Shown here in pieces: positions 1-7,244 of a stretch of DNA of 10,063 nt. Source of the stretch: Bacteroidetes bacterium QS_8_68_15 (GTDB lineage Bacteria; Bacteroidota; Rhodothermia; Rhodothermales; Salinibacteraceae); contig PXTR01000054.1 of the NCBI GenBank assembly GCA_003023245.1, positions 1 through 10,063 on the forward strand, in the 5' to 3' direction. The translations under genes and the position numbers were made by a program. A model generated the notes under the pieces. That model had not been told where the DNA came from. It saw nothing but the letters and a program-made list of their open reading frames with translations, and did not search any database. Within the stretch, counting starts at the first letter, position 1; every line of letters starts with the position of its first letter.

Positions 1-9
1 GGACTTGCT

Positions 10-99
10 ACCCCCTCGGCACCGCAAGGGTATGACCTTCGGCCCTCTACCGACATCTCCCCCTTCGCAAGGGGGAGAGACCCGGTAGGGAGAGGGGGT
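10..99. repeat. Nested palindromic repeat element
   Basis: A perfect 10-bp stem (56-65 with 69-78, TCTCCCCCTT / AAGGGGGAGA) closes a 3-base CGC loop. Outside it, 48-52 (TACCG) pairs with 84-88 (GGTA and flank, imperfect), and 10-17 (ACCCCCTC) pairs exactly with 92-99 (GAGGGGGT). The whole stretch is thus a nested inverted repeat that could fold as a long hairpin in DNA or RNA. Part of its left arm (20-52) recurs before valS at 4303-4335. The architecture recalls REP/REPIN-type dispersed palindromes, but no transposase is present here, so membership of a mobile family is inferred. It lies outside any recognisable gene. Confidence 0.6.
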
Positions 100-180
100 C
101 CACAGAACGAGACGGGCTACTTTCAGCCCTCGCTCTGCTTTCGTCCTGTTTAACTTTACACTGTTGGGTCGGAGGGCCGT

Positions 181-194
181 TTTTGTTAACAAAA
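181..194. promoter_or_regulatory. AT-rich patch with perfect palindrome
   Basis: TTTTGTTAACAAAA is a perfect 14-bp palindrome inside an AT-rich island (about 148-211) in otherwise very GC-rich DNA. GTTTAAC at 148-154 and GTTAA at 196-200 repeat parts of the motif. This is what an operator or promoter region often looks like. I could not place a convincing Bacteroidota -33/-7 promoter (TTG and TAnnTTTG) or a sigma-70 pair at proper spacing. Function is therefore only suggested by composition and symmetry. Confidence 0.3.
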
Positions 195-211
195 CGTTAA
201 ATAAAAAATAA

Positions 212-565
212 GCCCCTGTTTCTCAAGTCCGCTCCGCTTTCCGCGCCGCGGCCGGAACCGTCAGCGTCCCGCAAGACGACGGCATCGGCTTGGAAACGGA
301 ATTCCTGGGTCGTACCTTTACGTCCGTGCAACGGTCGCATCCCCGCGCGGAGTACGTGAGCGTCGGGGCGCTCATCACCAACCCCACCTCGTTCGAGGAG
401 CCCGCTGGAAGCCGCATGGCGCCTGAGGGTGCGCTCCGACTCGACCCCGCCCGGCTCTCGGAAGGAGGCCGCGCCGGAGTGCAGGCCCGCGCTGCGGGAT
501 GGGAGATTCTTCTGAATCGTTCCTTTTTCGAAACGGCACGCCGGGTCGCCCCTATTCCTTTTTGA
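212..565 (+). pseudogene. Possible decayed gene remnant, unrecognised product
   Basis: A stop-free frame of about 117 codons runs from just after an in-frame TAA (209-211) to the TGA at 563-565. From about 227 to 420 its third codon positions are roughly 80% G/C by hand count and it reads like a folded protein (for example LETEFLGRTFTSVQ and YVSVGALITNP). The later part looks less protein-like. No ATG is available near the beginning; the first usable start is TTG at 290, inside the protein-like part, which is why I call it a remnant and not a gene. I recognise no family. Overlapping open frames on the minus strand cannot be fully excluded, since coding bias in this region is weaker than in the clear genes. 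The rest of 1-647 holds repeats and presumed upstream sequence of the kinase gene; I see no other gene there. Confidence 0.25.
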
Positions 566-647
566 CTTCTGCAAGACGCTCGGCTCCGCTCCCGGTCGGC
601 ACGTCGCGTCGGGCTCTCCCTCACCCTCGTTTCCGCGCTACCTCCCG

Positions 648-2534
648 ATGGAACGCGAACGCCTTGACGTGTTGCTGGTCGAAGACGATCACGAACGCGA
701 CGCTCTCATTGAGCGCCTTCTGAAACAAGCGCCCACCGTCGCCTGCGACCTCACCCGCGAATTTTCTTACGAAGCGGGACGCGAGGCGATCAGTTCTGGC
801 CGGTTCGACGCTGCGCTGGTCGACTACCGCCTCGGGGCGCGCACGGGCGTAGACCTGATTGCGGACGCCGCGGACGCCGGCGTTCACACGCCGCTGATTC
901 TGCTCACCGGCTCGGAAGACCGCCCGGAGATCGACCTGGAGGCCATGGAGGCCGGCGCCGCCGACTATCTGCCCAAGGACGACCTCGACGCCGAGCGGCT
1001 CGAGCGCGCCCTGCGCTACGCCCGCGAGCGCGCTCCCTATGACCTCGACGGCCGCGTCACCTACTGGAGCGAGGGCGCCGAGCGCATGACCGGCTTCGAC
1101 AAAAGCGACGTCGGCAACCTGCACAGCAGCGACGGCCTCTACGGTGTCGTCGACCCGGACGCGCTCGGCGAGGCGTGGAACACTGTGCTCGAGGAAGGGC
1201 ACTGGAGCGGCGAGCTCAAGCAAGAAACCGCTGACGGGGACCCCATCGTCGTCAAAAGCCGCTGGACGCTCGTCAGCGACGACGCCGGGGAGCCGGAAGC
1301 CGTGCTCGTCATCAACACCGACATTACCGAACGCAAGCGACTGGAGCAGCAGGCGCTGCGCTCGCAGCGCATGGAATCGATCGGGCGGCTGGTGAGCGGC
1401 ATCGCGCACGACCTGGGCAACCTGATCGTCCCCATCCAGCTGGGCGTGAGCGTCCTGCGCGAGCGCTACTCCGAGGAGGACGACGAGCGCGCCGAGCGCT
1501 CCCTCCGCATGATCGAAAAGAGCGCCGAACGCGGCTCCGACATGGTCGAGCGCGTGCTTTCCTTCGCGCGGGGCGTAGACGGGGAACGCCGCCCGCTCGA
1601 CCTGGCCGGGATCGCCGAAGAGGTCGAGCAGCTCGTCGAGGAGAGTTTTCCGTCCGATATCGTTTTCGAGGTCGACCTGGCCGCGGATCTCCCGCCCGTG
1701 CGCGGCGACGCCACGCAACTGCAACAGGTGCTCGTCAACCTCAGCGTCAACGCGCGCGACGCCATGGGCGAAGACGGGGGCCACCTGCTGCTGAGCGCCC
1801 GGGCGGTCCGCCTCACCGACGAGGACGCCCGCCTGCGGCCCGACGGCGCCGCGCCCGGCGACTACGTGCGCCTCTGCGTCGAAGACACCGGCACGGGCAT
1901 TCCCGCTGACGCGCTCGACAAAGTCTTCGAGCCGTTCTTCTCGACGAAGGACGCCGACGATGGCACCGGGCTGGGCCTCTCGACCGTCTACAGCATCGTC
2001 GTTGCGCACGGCGGCTTCATCGACGTGCAGAGCACGGTGGGGGAGGGCACGTGCTTCGAGGTCTTCCTGCCGGCCGGCGAGGAAGAGGAGAAGAAGGACG
2101 CGCTCCCCGGCGGCGAAGGGCCATCCCCCGAACGCCGTTCGCGCCCGAGGGAGGAGGAGAAGGGAGGCGAAACAACGGTGCTGGTCGTCGACGATGAAGC
2201 GTTCATCCGGGAGAGCGCCGAGACCGTGCTCGAAACCTGCGGCTACGCGCCGCTCACGGCGGCGGGCCTCGACGAAGCGCTGCGCCTCTTCGATGCGCAT
2301 GACGTGGAGGCGGTCCTCACCGACGTGGCGCTCGACGGCCACGCCGACGACGACGGGAAACTCGCCACGGTGCGCTCTTTTAAAGAACGCGCGGCGGAGG
2401 TGCCGGTGATCGTGTGCAGCGGCCGGGCCGACAGCCAGATCGAGCAGGCCCGCAAGGCCGGCGCCGAGCAGTTTCTTGCCAAGCCCTTCGACACCGACGA
2501 CCTGCGCGACGCCCTCGACGACGTGTTACCGTAG
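648..2534 (+). CDS. Hybrid sensor histidine kinase (REC-PAS-HisKA-HATPase-REC)
   Basis: A 628-residue cytoplasmic hybrid two-component kinase with no membrane segment. An N-terminal receiver (about 6-125) has the acidic pocket D13/D14, phospho-acceptor D59 in LVDYRLG, T87 and K110. A PAS/PAC region (about 134-230) ends in VINTDITERK. HisKA carries H254 in SGIAHDLGN. The HATPase domain shows the N box (N364/N368, NLSVNARDA), G1 (DTGTGIP, 413-419), F box (FEPFFSTK) and G2 (GTGLGLST, 439-446). A charged linker (477-508) leads to a C-terminal receiver with D515/D516, phospho-acceptor D559, S591 and K612. All catalytic residues are present, so it should autophosphorylate and relay to its own receivers; signal and output are unknown. 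The PAS domain lacks its usual first 20-25 residues: REC1 ends at RYARER and the text resumes at LDGRVTYWSEGAERMTG. The ATG is chosen because the receiver begins directly after it; no Shine-Dalgarno is seen. The stop abuts composite repeat A. Confidence 0.95.
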   Translation: MERERLDVLLVEDDHERDALIERLLKQAPTVACDLTREFSYEAGREAISSGRFDAALVDYRLGARTGVDLIADAADAGVHTPLILLTGSEDRPEIDLEAMEAGAADYLPKDDLDAERLERALRYARERAPYDLDGRVTYWSEGAERMTGFDKSDVGNLHSSDGLYGVVDPDALGEAWNTVLEEGHWSGELKQETADGDPIVVKSRWTLVSDDAGEPEAVLVINTDITERKRLEQQALRSQRMESIGRLVSGIAHDLGNLIVPIQLGVSVLRERYSEEDDERAERSLRMIEKSAERGSDMVERVLSFARGVDGERRPLDLAGIAEEVEQLVEESFPSDIVFEVDLAADLPPVRGDATQLQQVLVNLSVNARDAMGEDGGHLLLSARAVRLTDEDARLRPDGAAPGDYVRLCVEDTGTGIPADALDKVFEPFFSTKDADDGTGLGLSTVYSIVVAHGGFIDVQSTVGEGTCFEVFLPAGEEEEKKDALPGGEGPSPERRSRPREEEKGGETTVLVVDDEAFIRESAETVLETCGYAPLTAAGLDEALRLFDAHDVEAVLTDVALDGHADDDGKLATVRSFKERAAEVPVIVCSGRADSQIEQARKAGAEQFLAKPFDTDDLRDALDDVLP

Positions 2535-2663
2535 GTTGGTTGCGGATTGCAGGTTGACAGTTGAAGGTTGAAGGGTTTTCAGACCGTAGCGCTTGCGGTG
2601 ACGGGCAGCGCGGTTGCTGAAAGAGAACGCCCACGCTCCCGCTCTCCCAAGCTCCCACATCCA
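2534..2663. repeat. Composite intergenic repeat, copy A
   Basis: Heptads in TGNNNGT phase run from 2534 to 2575 (TGCGGAT, TGCAGGT, TGACAGT, TGAAGGT, TGAAGGG). They are followed by TTTTCAGACCG (2576-2586), a GC-rich middle, and then 8-base units beginning at GAACGCCCACGCTCCCGC (2625-2642, identical to copy B) and ending in CTCCCACATCC. The middle folds: TTTCAG (2577-2582) pairs with CTGAAA (2617-2622), and ACCG (2583-2586) with CGGT (2611-2614), leaving a 2-base bulge on the 3' arm. It fills the whole gap between the kinase stop codon and the crtI start and would be transcribed if the two are one operon. Confidence 0.75.
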
Positions 2664-2667
2664 AGAA

Positions 2668-4244
2668 GTGAACTGGACCCAGGCGCTCGCCGCTCGCCCC
2701 GACGCGGCGCTACTCGATGACTCTCCCCCTCCGACGCGCGCCGGGCCCGACGCGCCGCACGCCGTCGTCATCGGGGCAGGGTTCGGCGGGCTGGCCTCCG
2801 CCGTTCGCCTCGGCGCGCGCGGCTTTCGCGTCACCGTCGTCGAGCGCAAGACGGCTTCACCTTCGACGCCGGGCCGACGGTCATCACTGCGCCGTTTCTC
2901 TTCGAGGAGCTGTGGCAGCTCTGCGGCAAGGCGCTCGCCGACGACGTGGAGCTGCGCGCGGTCTCGCCGTTCTACCGCATTCGCTTCGACGACGGCTCGC
3001 AGTTCGACTACACCGGCGACCCGGAAGCGATGCGCCGCGAGGTGGCCCGCTTCGCGCCGGAGGACGTGGACGGCTACGAACGCTTCTTCGAGAAGAGCAA
3101 GGAAATCTTCGCCGTCGGCTTCGAGGAGCTGGGGCACGCCCCGTTTGGCCGCCTGCGCGACATGCTCAAGATCGTGCCCGCCATGATCGGGCTCGGCAGC
3201 TGGCGCAGCGTGCACGGCCTCGTCTCGAAATACATCGACGACCCGAAGCTGCGGCAGGTCTTCAGCTTTCATCCGCTCTTGGTGGGCGGCAACCCCTTCA
3301 GCGTGACCTCGATCTACGCGCTGATCGCCTTTCTGGAGCGCAAGTGGGGCGTGTGGTATGCCATGGGCGGCACCGGCGCGCTCGTCGACGGCCTCGCCTC
3401 GCTGGTGACCGATGAGCTCGGCGCCACGCTGCGCACCGGCGCGGAGGTCAGCGACATCATGCTGGAGGAAAGCGAGAAAGAGGAGGGCGAGCCGCGCGCA
3501 GCAGGGGTGCGTCTGCAAAATGGCGAGCAGATCGACGCCGACCTGGTCGTCTCCAATGCCGACGTGGGCTTTACCTACAAGCACCTTTTGCCGCCGAGCG
3601 CCCGCACGCGCTGGACGGACGAGCGCGTCGACATGCTCAAGCAGTCGATGAGCCTGTTCGTCTGGTACTTCGGCACCGACCGGCAGTACGACGACGTGGC
3701 CCACCACACCATTGTGATGGGGCCGCGCTACGAAGCGCTCCTCGACGAGATCTTTCACGAAAAGACGCTGGCCGACGACTGCTCGCTCTACCTGCATCGC
3801 CCGACGCACACCGACCCGTCGATGGCGCCGGAGGGGCAGGACGCCTTCTACGTGCTCAGCCCCGTGCCCCATCTCGAAAGCGGCGTGGACTGGCGCGAGC
3901 AGGCCGAGCCGTACCGCCAGATGGTCAGCCGCCGCCTCAGCGAGACGGTGCTGCCGGGGCTGGAGGACCACCTCGTCACCTCGCGCGTGCTGACCCCGAA
4001 GGACTTCCGCGACGACTACCTCTCCTTGAAGGGGGCGGCCTTCGGCCCCGAGCCGGTGCTGCGACAGAGCGCCTACTTTCGCCCGCACAACGAGAGTGAG
4101 GACGTGGAGCACCTTTACTTCGCGGGCGCGGGCACGCATCCCGGCGCAGGCTTGCCGGGCGTGCTCTCCACCGCGCGCGTGCTCGACACGGTCGTCCCTG
4201 AGCCGGAGGCGTTTCGGAAGGAAGCGGAACGAGCAGTCGGGTAG
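2668..4244 (+). pseudogene. crtI: Phytoene desaturase, disrupted by internal deletion/frameshift
   Basis: CrtI-type FAD-dependent carotenoid desaturase, which introduces double bases of conjugation into phytoene on the way to lycopene. The first frame (GTG at 2668) carries the N-terminal dinucleotide-binding motif VVIGAGFGGLASAVRLGARG and ends its sensible part at VVERK (to about 2850). The second frame resumes at DGFTFDAGPTVITAPF (from 2850) and continues through HPLLVGGNPF, GVWYAMGGTGALVDGL and SNADVG to the C-terminal hallmark GAGTHPGAGLPGVLSTAR (about 4125-4178). Compared with the family, about 12 residues including the FAD-contacting GGR motif are missing at the junction, and the reading frame changes (net loss of 3n+1 bases). 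A simple one-base shift would not explain the lost GGR. The gene is either inactivated or mis-assembled; the remainder is well preserved, so any inactivation is recent. The GTG start directly follows repeat A; an N-terminal stretch of about 30 residues precedes the FAD motif. Confidence 0.9.
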
Positions 4245-4302
4245 ACGAGGCGAACCAAGAGGCGACAAACGGGCGTCGGCTGCCGGCGCGATGGGTTGCT
4301 TT

Positions 4303-4335
4303 CACCACGAGGGTATGACCTGCGGCCCTCCACGG
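4303..4335. repeat. Second copy of 5'-end repeat arm
   Basis: This 33-base stretch matches 20-52 at 28 of 33 positions without gaps, including GGGTATGACCT and CGGCCCTC in both copies. The unit itself is an inverted repeat (GAGGG at 4309-4313 with CCCTC at 4326-4330). The nested C-rich palindrome that follows the first copy (56-99) is absent here, so this copy appears degenerate or truncated. It sits in the gap between crtI and valS. Confidence 0.55.
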
Positions 4336-4347
4336 TCCGCCGTCCGA

Positions 4348-4401
4348 ATCCATAATCTCCGATTTGGATGCGCGTCGCTGGACGGTTCTTTCACGGAACC
4401 G
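4348..4401 (+). promoter_or_regulatory. Two hairpins in the valS leader
   Basis: Hairpin 1 pairs ATCCA (4348-4352) with TGGAT (4365-4369) and, inside, ATC (4355-4357) with GAT (4361-4363). Hairpin 2 pairs CGGTTC (4383-4388) with GAACCG (4396-4401) around a 7-base loop. They lie 65-120 bases before the chosen valS start, in the 222-base gap after crtI, which otherwise holds only the repeat arm at 4303-4335. A leader with structure before an aminoacyl-tRNA synthetase gene may be regulatory, but no terminator U-run or clear promoter is visible. Confidence 0.25.
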
Positions 4402-4466
4402 CTTGCCAAAGGGATGGCGTTAGGGGCCTTCGCTGCGCTTTTGCCGACGCCTCGCCTCCTCCGACT

Positions 4467-7157
4467 GTGAACGACGCCGACTCGCCCGCTTCTCATCGCA
4501 CGCCTTCCGGCCCGTACGACCCCGACGCCGTCGAAGCCCGGTGGTACGACTTCTGGGAAGAGGGCGGCTTCTTTCAGGCGGATGAAACGTCCGAGCGGGA
4601 GCCGTTCACCGTCATGATGCCGCCGCCCAACGTGACCGGGCGGCTGCACATCGGGCACGCCCTTCAGAGCACCATCCAGGACGCGCTCACACGGATCGCC
4701 CGCATGAAGGGGCGCGAGGCGCTCTGGCAGCCGGGGCTCGACCACGCCGGCATTGCCACGCAGAACGTCGTCGAAGAGAAGCTGCGCGAGGAAGAAGGCC
4801 AAACGCGCCACGACCTCGGGCGCGAGGCGTTCGTGGGACGCGTCTGGGATTGGAAAGAGGAGTACGGCGACATCATCACCGACCAAATGCGCCGGCTGGG
4901 CGTCTCCTGCGACTGGAGCCGCCGGCGCTTTACGATGGACGAGGGCGTCACGCGCGCGGTGCAGGAGGTCTTCGTGAAGCTCTACGACGAGGGCCTGATC
5001 TACCGCGGCGACTATCTCGTCAACTGGGATCCGGAAAACCGCACGGCCCTCTCCGACGAAGAGGTCGACAACGAAGAGCGCGCCGGGCACCTGTGGCACG
5101 TGCGCTACCCGCTGGCGAGCGGCGACGGTCACCTCACCATCGCCACCACGCGGCCCGAGACGATGCTCGGCGACACCGCCATCGCGGTGCACCCCGAGGA
5201 CGAGCGCTACGCGCACCTCGTCGGCCAACGCGTGCGGCTCCCGCTGCTGGGGCGCGCGATCCCCATCGTCGCCGACGAGCATATCGATTCGGAGTTCGGC
5301 ACCGGCGCGCTGAAGGTCACGCCCGCCCACGACGAAAACGACTTCGCCATCGGGCAGCGCCACGGCCTGGGCATCGTCAACGTGATGAACGAGGACGGCA
5401 CCATCAACGCGGAGGGCGGCCCCTACGAAGGACTCGACCGCTTCGACGCGCGCTCCGCCATCGTCGACGACCTCGACGACGAAGGCTTGCTCGAAAGCGT
5501 GGAAGATCACACCGCGCAGGTGCCCGTCTCCAGCCGCTCCGGCGCGGTGATCGAGCCGCTGATCTCGCGGCAGTGGTTCGTGGAAATGGAGCCGCTGGCC
5601 GAGCCGGCCATCGAGGCGGTAGAGGACGGCGAGATCGACTTTTACCCTGAGCGCTGGGCCGGCGAGTACTTCCGCTGGATGGACAACATCCGCGACTGGT
5701 GCATCTCGCGCCAGCTCTGGTGGGGGCACCGCATTCCCGTCTGGTACTACACCGACGAGCACGGCGAAATCGACGAATCGCAGGGCTACGTCGTCAGCGT
5801 CGAGCAGCCGGAGGCGGGCATGGTCCAAGAGACCGACGTGCTGGACACGTGGTTCAGCTCGTGGCTCTGGCCCTTCGCCACGCTGGGGTGGCCGGAAGAA
5901 ACGAAATCACTGAGGAAATTTTACCCGACCGACGTGCTCGTCAGCGGGTACGACATCCTGTTTTTCTGGATCGCGCGCATGGTGATGGCGGGTGAGCACT
6001 TCACGGGCGAGGCCCCCTTCGAGGACATCTTCATCACCGGCATGGTCAAGGACGAGCAGGGCCGCTGGATGTCCAAAAGCCTCGGCAACGGCATCGACCC
6101 GCTCGAAATGATCGACCAGTACGGGGCCGACGCGGTGCGCTTCTCCTTGACGGTGCTCTGCGCGCAGGGGCAGGACATCAAGCTGGCGCCGTCGAAGTTC
6201 GAGATGGGGCGCAACTTCGCCAACAAGATCTGGAACGCCTTCAACGTCTTCGGGCAGTTCATGGAGGAGGGCGCGCGCTACGAGCGTTCGCGCTCATTCG
6301 AAGAGTTGGAGCTGGTGGAGCAGTGGATGCTCACGCGCCTCTCCGAGACTATCGCGGCGGTGGAGGACGACCTTTCGCGCTACCGGCTCAACGAGGCGCT
6401 TCAGAAAATCTACCACTGCTTCTGGAGCGACTACTGCGACTGGTACCTCGAGCTTATCAAGCCGCCCTACGGTGAGCAGATGGCGGACGAAAAAATTGCC
6501 CTCGCCGCCTGGATCTACGAACGACTGCTGGAGCTGCTGCATCCGTTCATGCCGTTCGTCACCGAAGAGCTGTGGCACCGCCTTCGCCCGCGTGAGGACG
6601 GCGACGCGCTCATCGCTGCGAGCTGGCCCGGGGCGGACGCGATTGATTCCGACGCGGAGCGGGCCGCCACGTTCGCCGCGCTGCAAGAGATGATCGAGAG
6701 CGTCCGTTCGGTCAAGAGCGACTACGGCGTGGGCGAGGGGCACGAGGTGACCGCCTCGGTGCGCGTGCCCGCGACGGAGGCTCCTTCGGGCGACGGCCTG
6801 GGCGAAGCGGTGCGCCGTCACCCCGACTACTTCGAGAAGCTCGCCGGCGTAGTCGAACTGGCCGCCGGCCCGGAGGAAGAGAAGCCCTCCGCCAGCGCCG
6901 CGAAGGTGGCCGGCGAGAGCGAAGTCTTCGTTCCGCTCGAAGGCATGATCGACCTGGGCCAGGAGCGCGAGCGCCTGCGCTCGGAGATCGAAGACAAAGA
7001 AGACTTCCTCGGCGGCGTCGAGCGCAAGCTGCACAACGAGCAGTTTCTCACCAAAGCGCCCGACGAGGTGGTCGAACGCGAGCGCCAGAAGCGCCGCGAC
7101 GCCCGCGCCGCGCTCGACCGCCTGCGCGCCAACCTGGACGACCTGGTTGGACATTGA
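4467..7157 (+). CDS. valS: Valyl-tRNA synthetase
   Basis: Class I synthetase (896 residues) that charges tRNA-Val with valine in the cytoplasm and hydrolyses Thr-tRNA-Val. Visible in order: the nucleotide-binding entry PPPNVTGRLHIGHAL with HIGH at 61-64; the CP1 editing domain (TTRPETMLGDTAIAVHP, FGTGALKVTPAHDEND); the catalytic return (DWCISRQLWWGHRIPVWY, DVLDTWFSSWLWPFATLGWP, DILFFWIARMVMAG); the signature loop GRWMSKSLGN with W534-M-S-K-S538 in place of canonical KMSKS; the anticodon-binding helical domain; and a C-terminal coiled coil rich in Glu/Arg (about 828-890) typical of ValRS. Length is normal for the family. I prefer the GTG at 4467 to the in-frame ATG at 4368, because the 33 residues between them look like translated leader DNA and the ValRS N-terminus (YDPDAVEARWYDFWEEGGFF) follows closely. 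The TGA stop is the first three bases of a repeat-B heptad. Confidence 0.97.
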   Translation: MNDADSPASHRTPSGPYDPDAVEARWYDFWEEGGFFQADETSEREPFTVMMPPPNVTGRLHIGHALQSTIQDALTRIARMKGREALWQPGLDHAGIATQNVVEEKLREEEGQTRHDLGREAFVGRVWDWKEEYGDIITDQMRRLGVSCDWSRRRFTMDEGVTRAVQEVFVKLYDEGLIYRGDYLVNWDPENRTALSDEEVDNEERAGHLWHVRYPLASGDGHLTIATTRPETMLGDTAIAVHPEDERYAHLVGQRVRLPLLGRAIPIVADEHIDSEFGTGALKVTPAHDENDFAIGQRHGLGIVNVMNEDGTINAEGGPYEGLDRFDARSAIVDDLDDEGLLESVEDHTAQVPVSSRSGAVIEPLISRQWFVEMEPLAEPAIEAVEDGEIDFYPERWAGEYFRWMDNIRDWCISRQLWWGHRIPVWYYTDEHGEIDESQGYVVSVEQPEAGMVQETDVLDTWFSSWLWPFATLGWPEETKSLRKFYPTDVLVSGYDILFFWIARMVMAGEHFTGEAPFEDIFITGMVKDEQGRWMSKSLGNGIDPLEMIDQYGADAVRFSLTVLCAQGQDIKLAPSKFEMGRNFANKIWNAFNVFGQFMEEGARYERSRSFEELELVEQWMLTRLSETIAAVEDDLSRYRLNEALQKIYHCFWSDYCDWYLELIKPPYGEQMADEKIALAAWIYERLLELLHPFMPFVTEELWHRLRPREDGDALIAASWPGADAIDSDAERAATFAALQEMIESVRSVKSDYGVGEGHEVTASVRVPATEAPSGDGLGEAVRRHPDYFEKLAGVVELAAGPEEEKPSASAAKVAGESEVFVPLEGMIDLGQERERLRSEIEDKEDFLGGVERKLHNEQFLTKAPDEVVERERQKRRDARAALDRLRANLDDLVGH

Positions 7158-7243
7158 AGGTTGAACGGTTTTCAGCCCGCAATGCGCTCGCTGCAAGGGA
7201 ACGCCCACGCTCCCGCACACCCACGCTCCTGCGCTCTCCCATT
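7148..7243. repeat. Composite intergenic repeat, copy B
   Basis: Heptads TGGACAT, TGAAGGT and TGAACGG (7148-7168) are followed by TTTTCAGCCCG (7169-7179), a short GC-rich middle, GAACGCCCACGCTCCCGC (7199-7216, identical to copy A), and further 8-base units to CTCTCCCATTC. As in copy A the middle can fold with a 2-base bulge on the 3' arm (CCCGCA with TGC-AA-GGG). The unit starts inside the last valS codons, contributes that gene's stop codon at 7155-7157, and ends one base before the lipoprotein GTG. Confidence 0.75.
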
Positions 7244-7244
7244 C

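Noticed and set aside
505..518. Hairpin GATTC-TTCT-GAATC as a terminator
   Set aside because: A 5-bp AT-containing stem without a clear T-run directly after it is within chance expectation, and no gene clearly ends there.
621..2342. Very long minus-strand open frames opposite the kinase, crtI, valS and E1 genes (for example 621-2342, 2526-4268, 4302-5828, 6294-7850)
   Set aside because: They mirror strongly supported plus-strand genes in GC-rich DNA, where stop codons are rare in antisense frames; their translations show no domains and are rich in Arg/Ala/His as expected of shadows.
2841..2862. Programmed ribosomal frameshift in crtI
   Set aside because: No slippery heptamer is evident, and conserved residues (GGR) are absent altogether, which frameshifting would not restore. 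The same argument applies to the E1 gene at 8983.
4383..4405. T-box-like string CGGAACCGCT before valS
   Set aside because: It matches the T-box consensus at 8 of 10 bases, but I see no specifier stem, no antiterminator/terminator pair and no U-run, and T-boxes are not established in Bacteroidota. Chance similarity is more likely.
4368..4466. Longer valS beginning at ATG 4368
   Set aside because: The extra 33 residues are translated hairpin/leader DNA, rich in Arg, Gly and Cys and unlike the acidic protein; the family N-terminus starts soon after GTG 4467.
7161..7244. Lipoprotein beginning at the upstream in-frame start at 7161
   Set aside because: The added residues are repeat B translated and would bury the signal peptide; GTG 7245 gives a standard lipoprotein signal.
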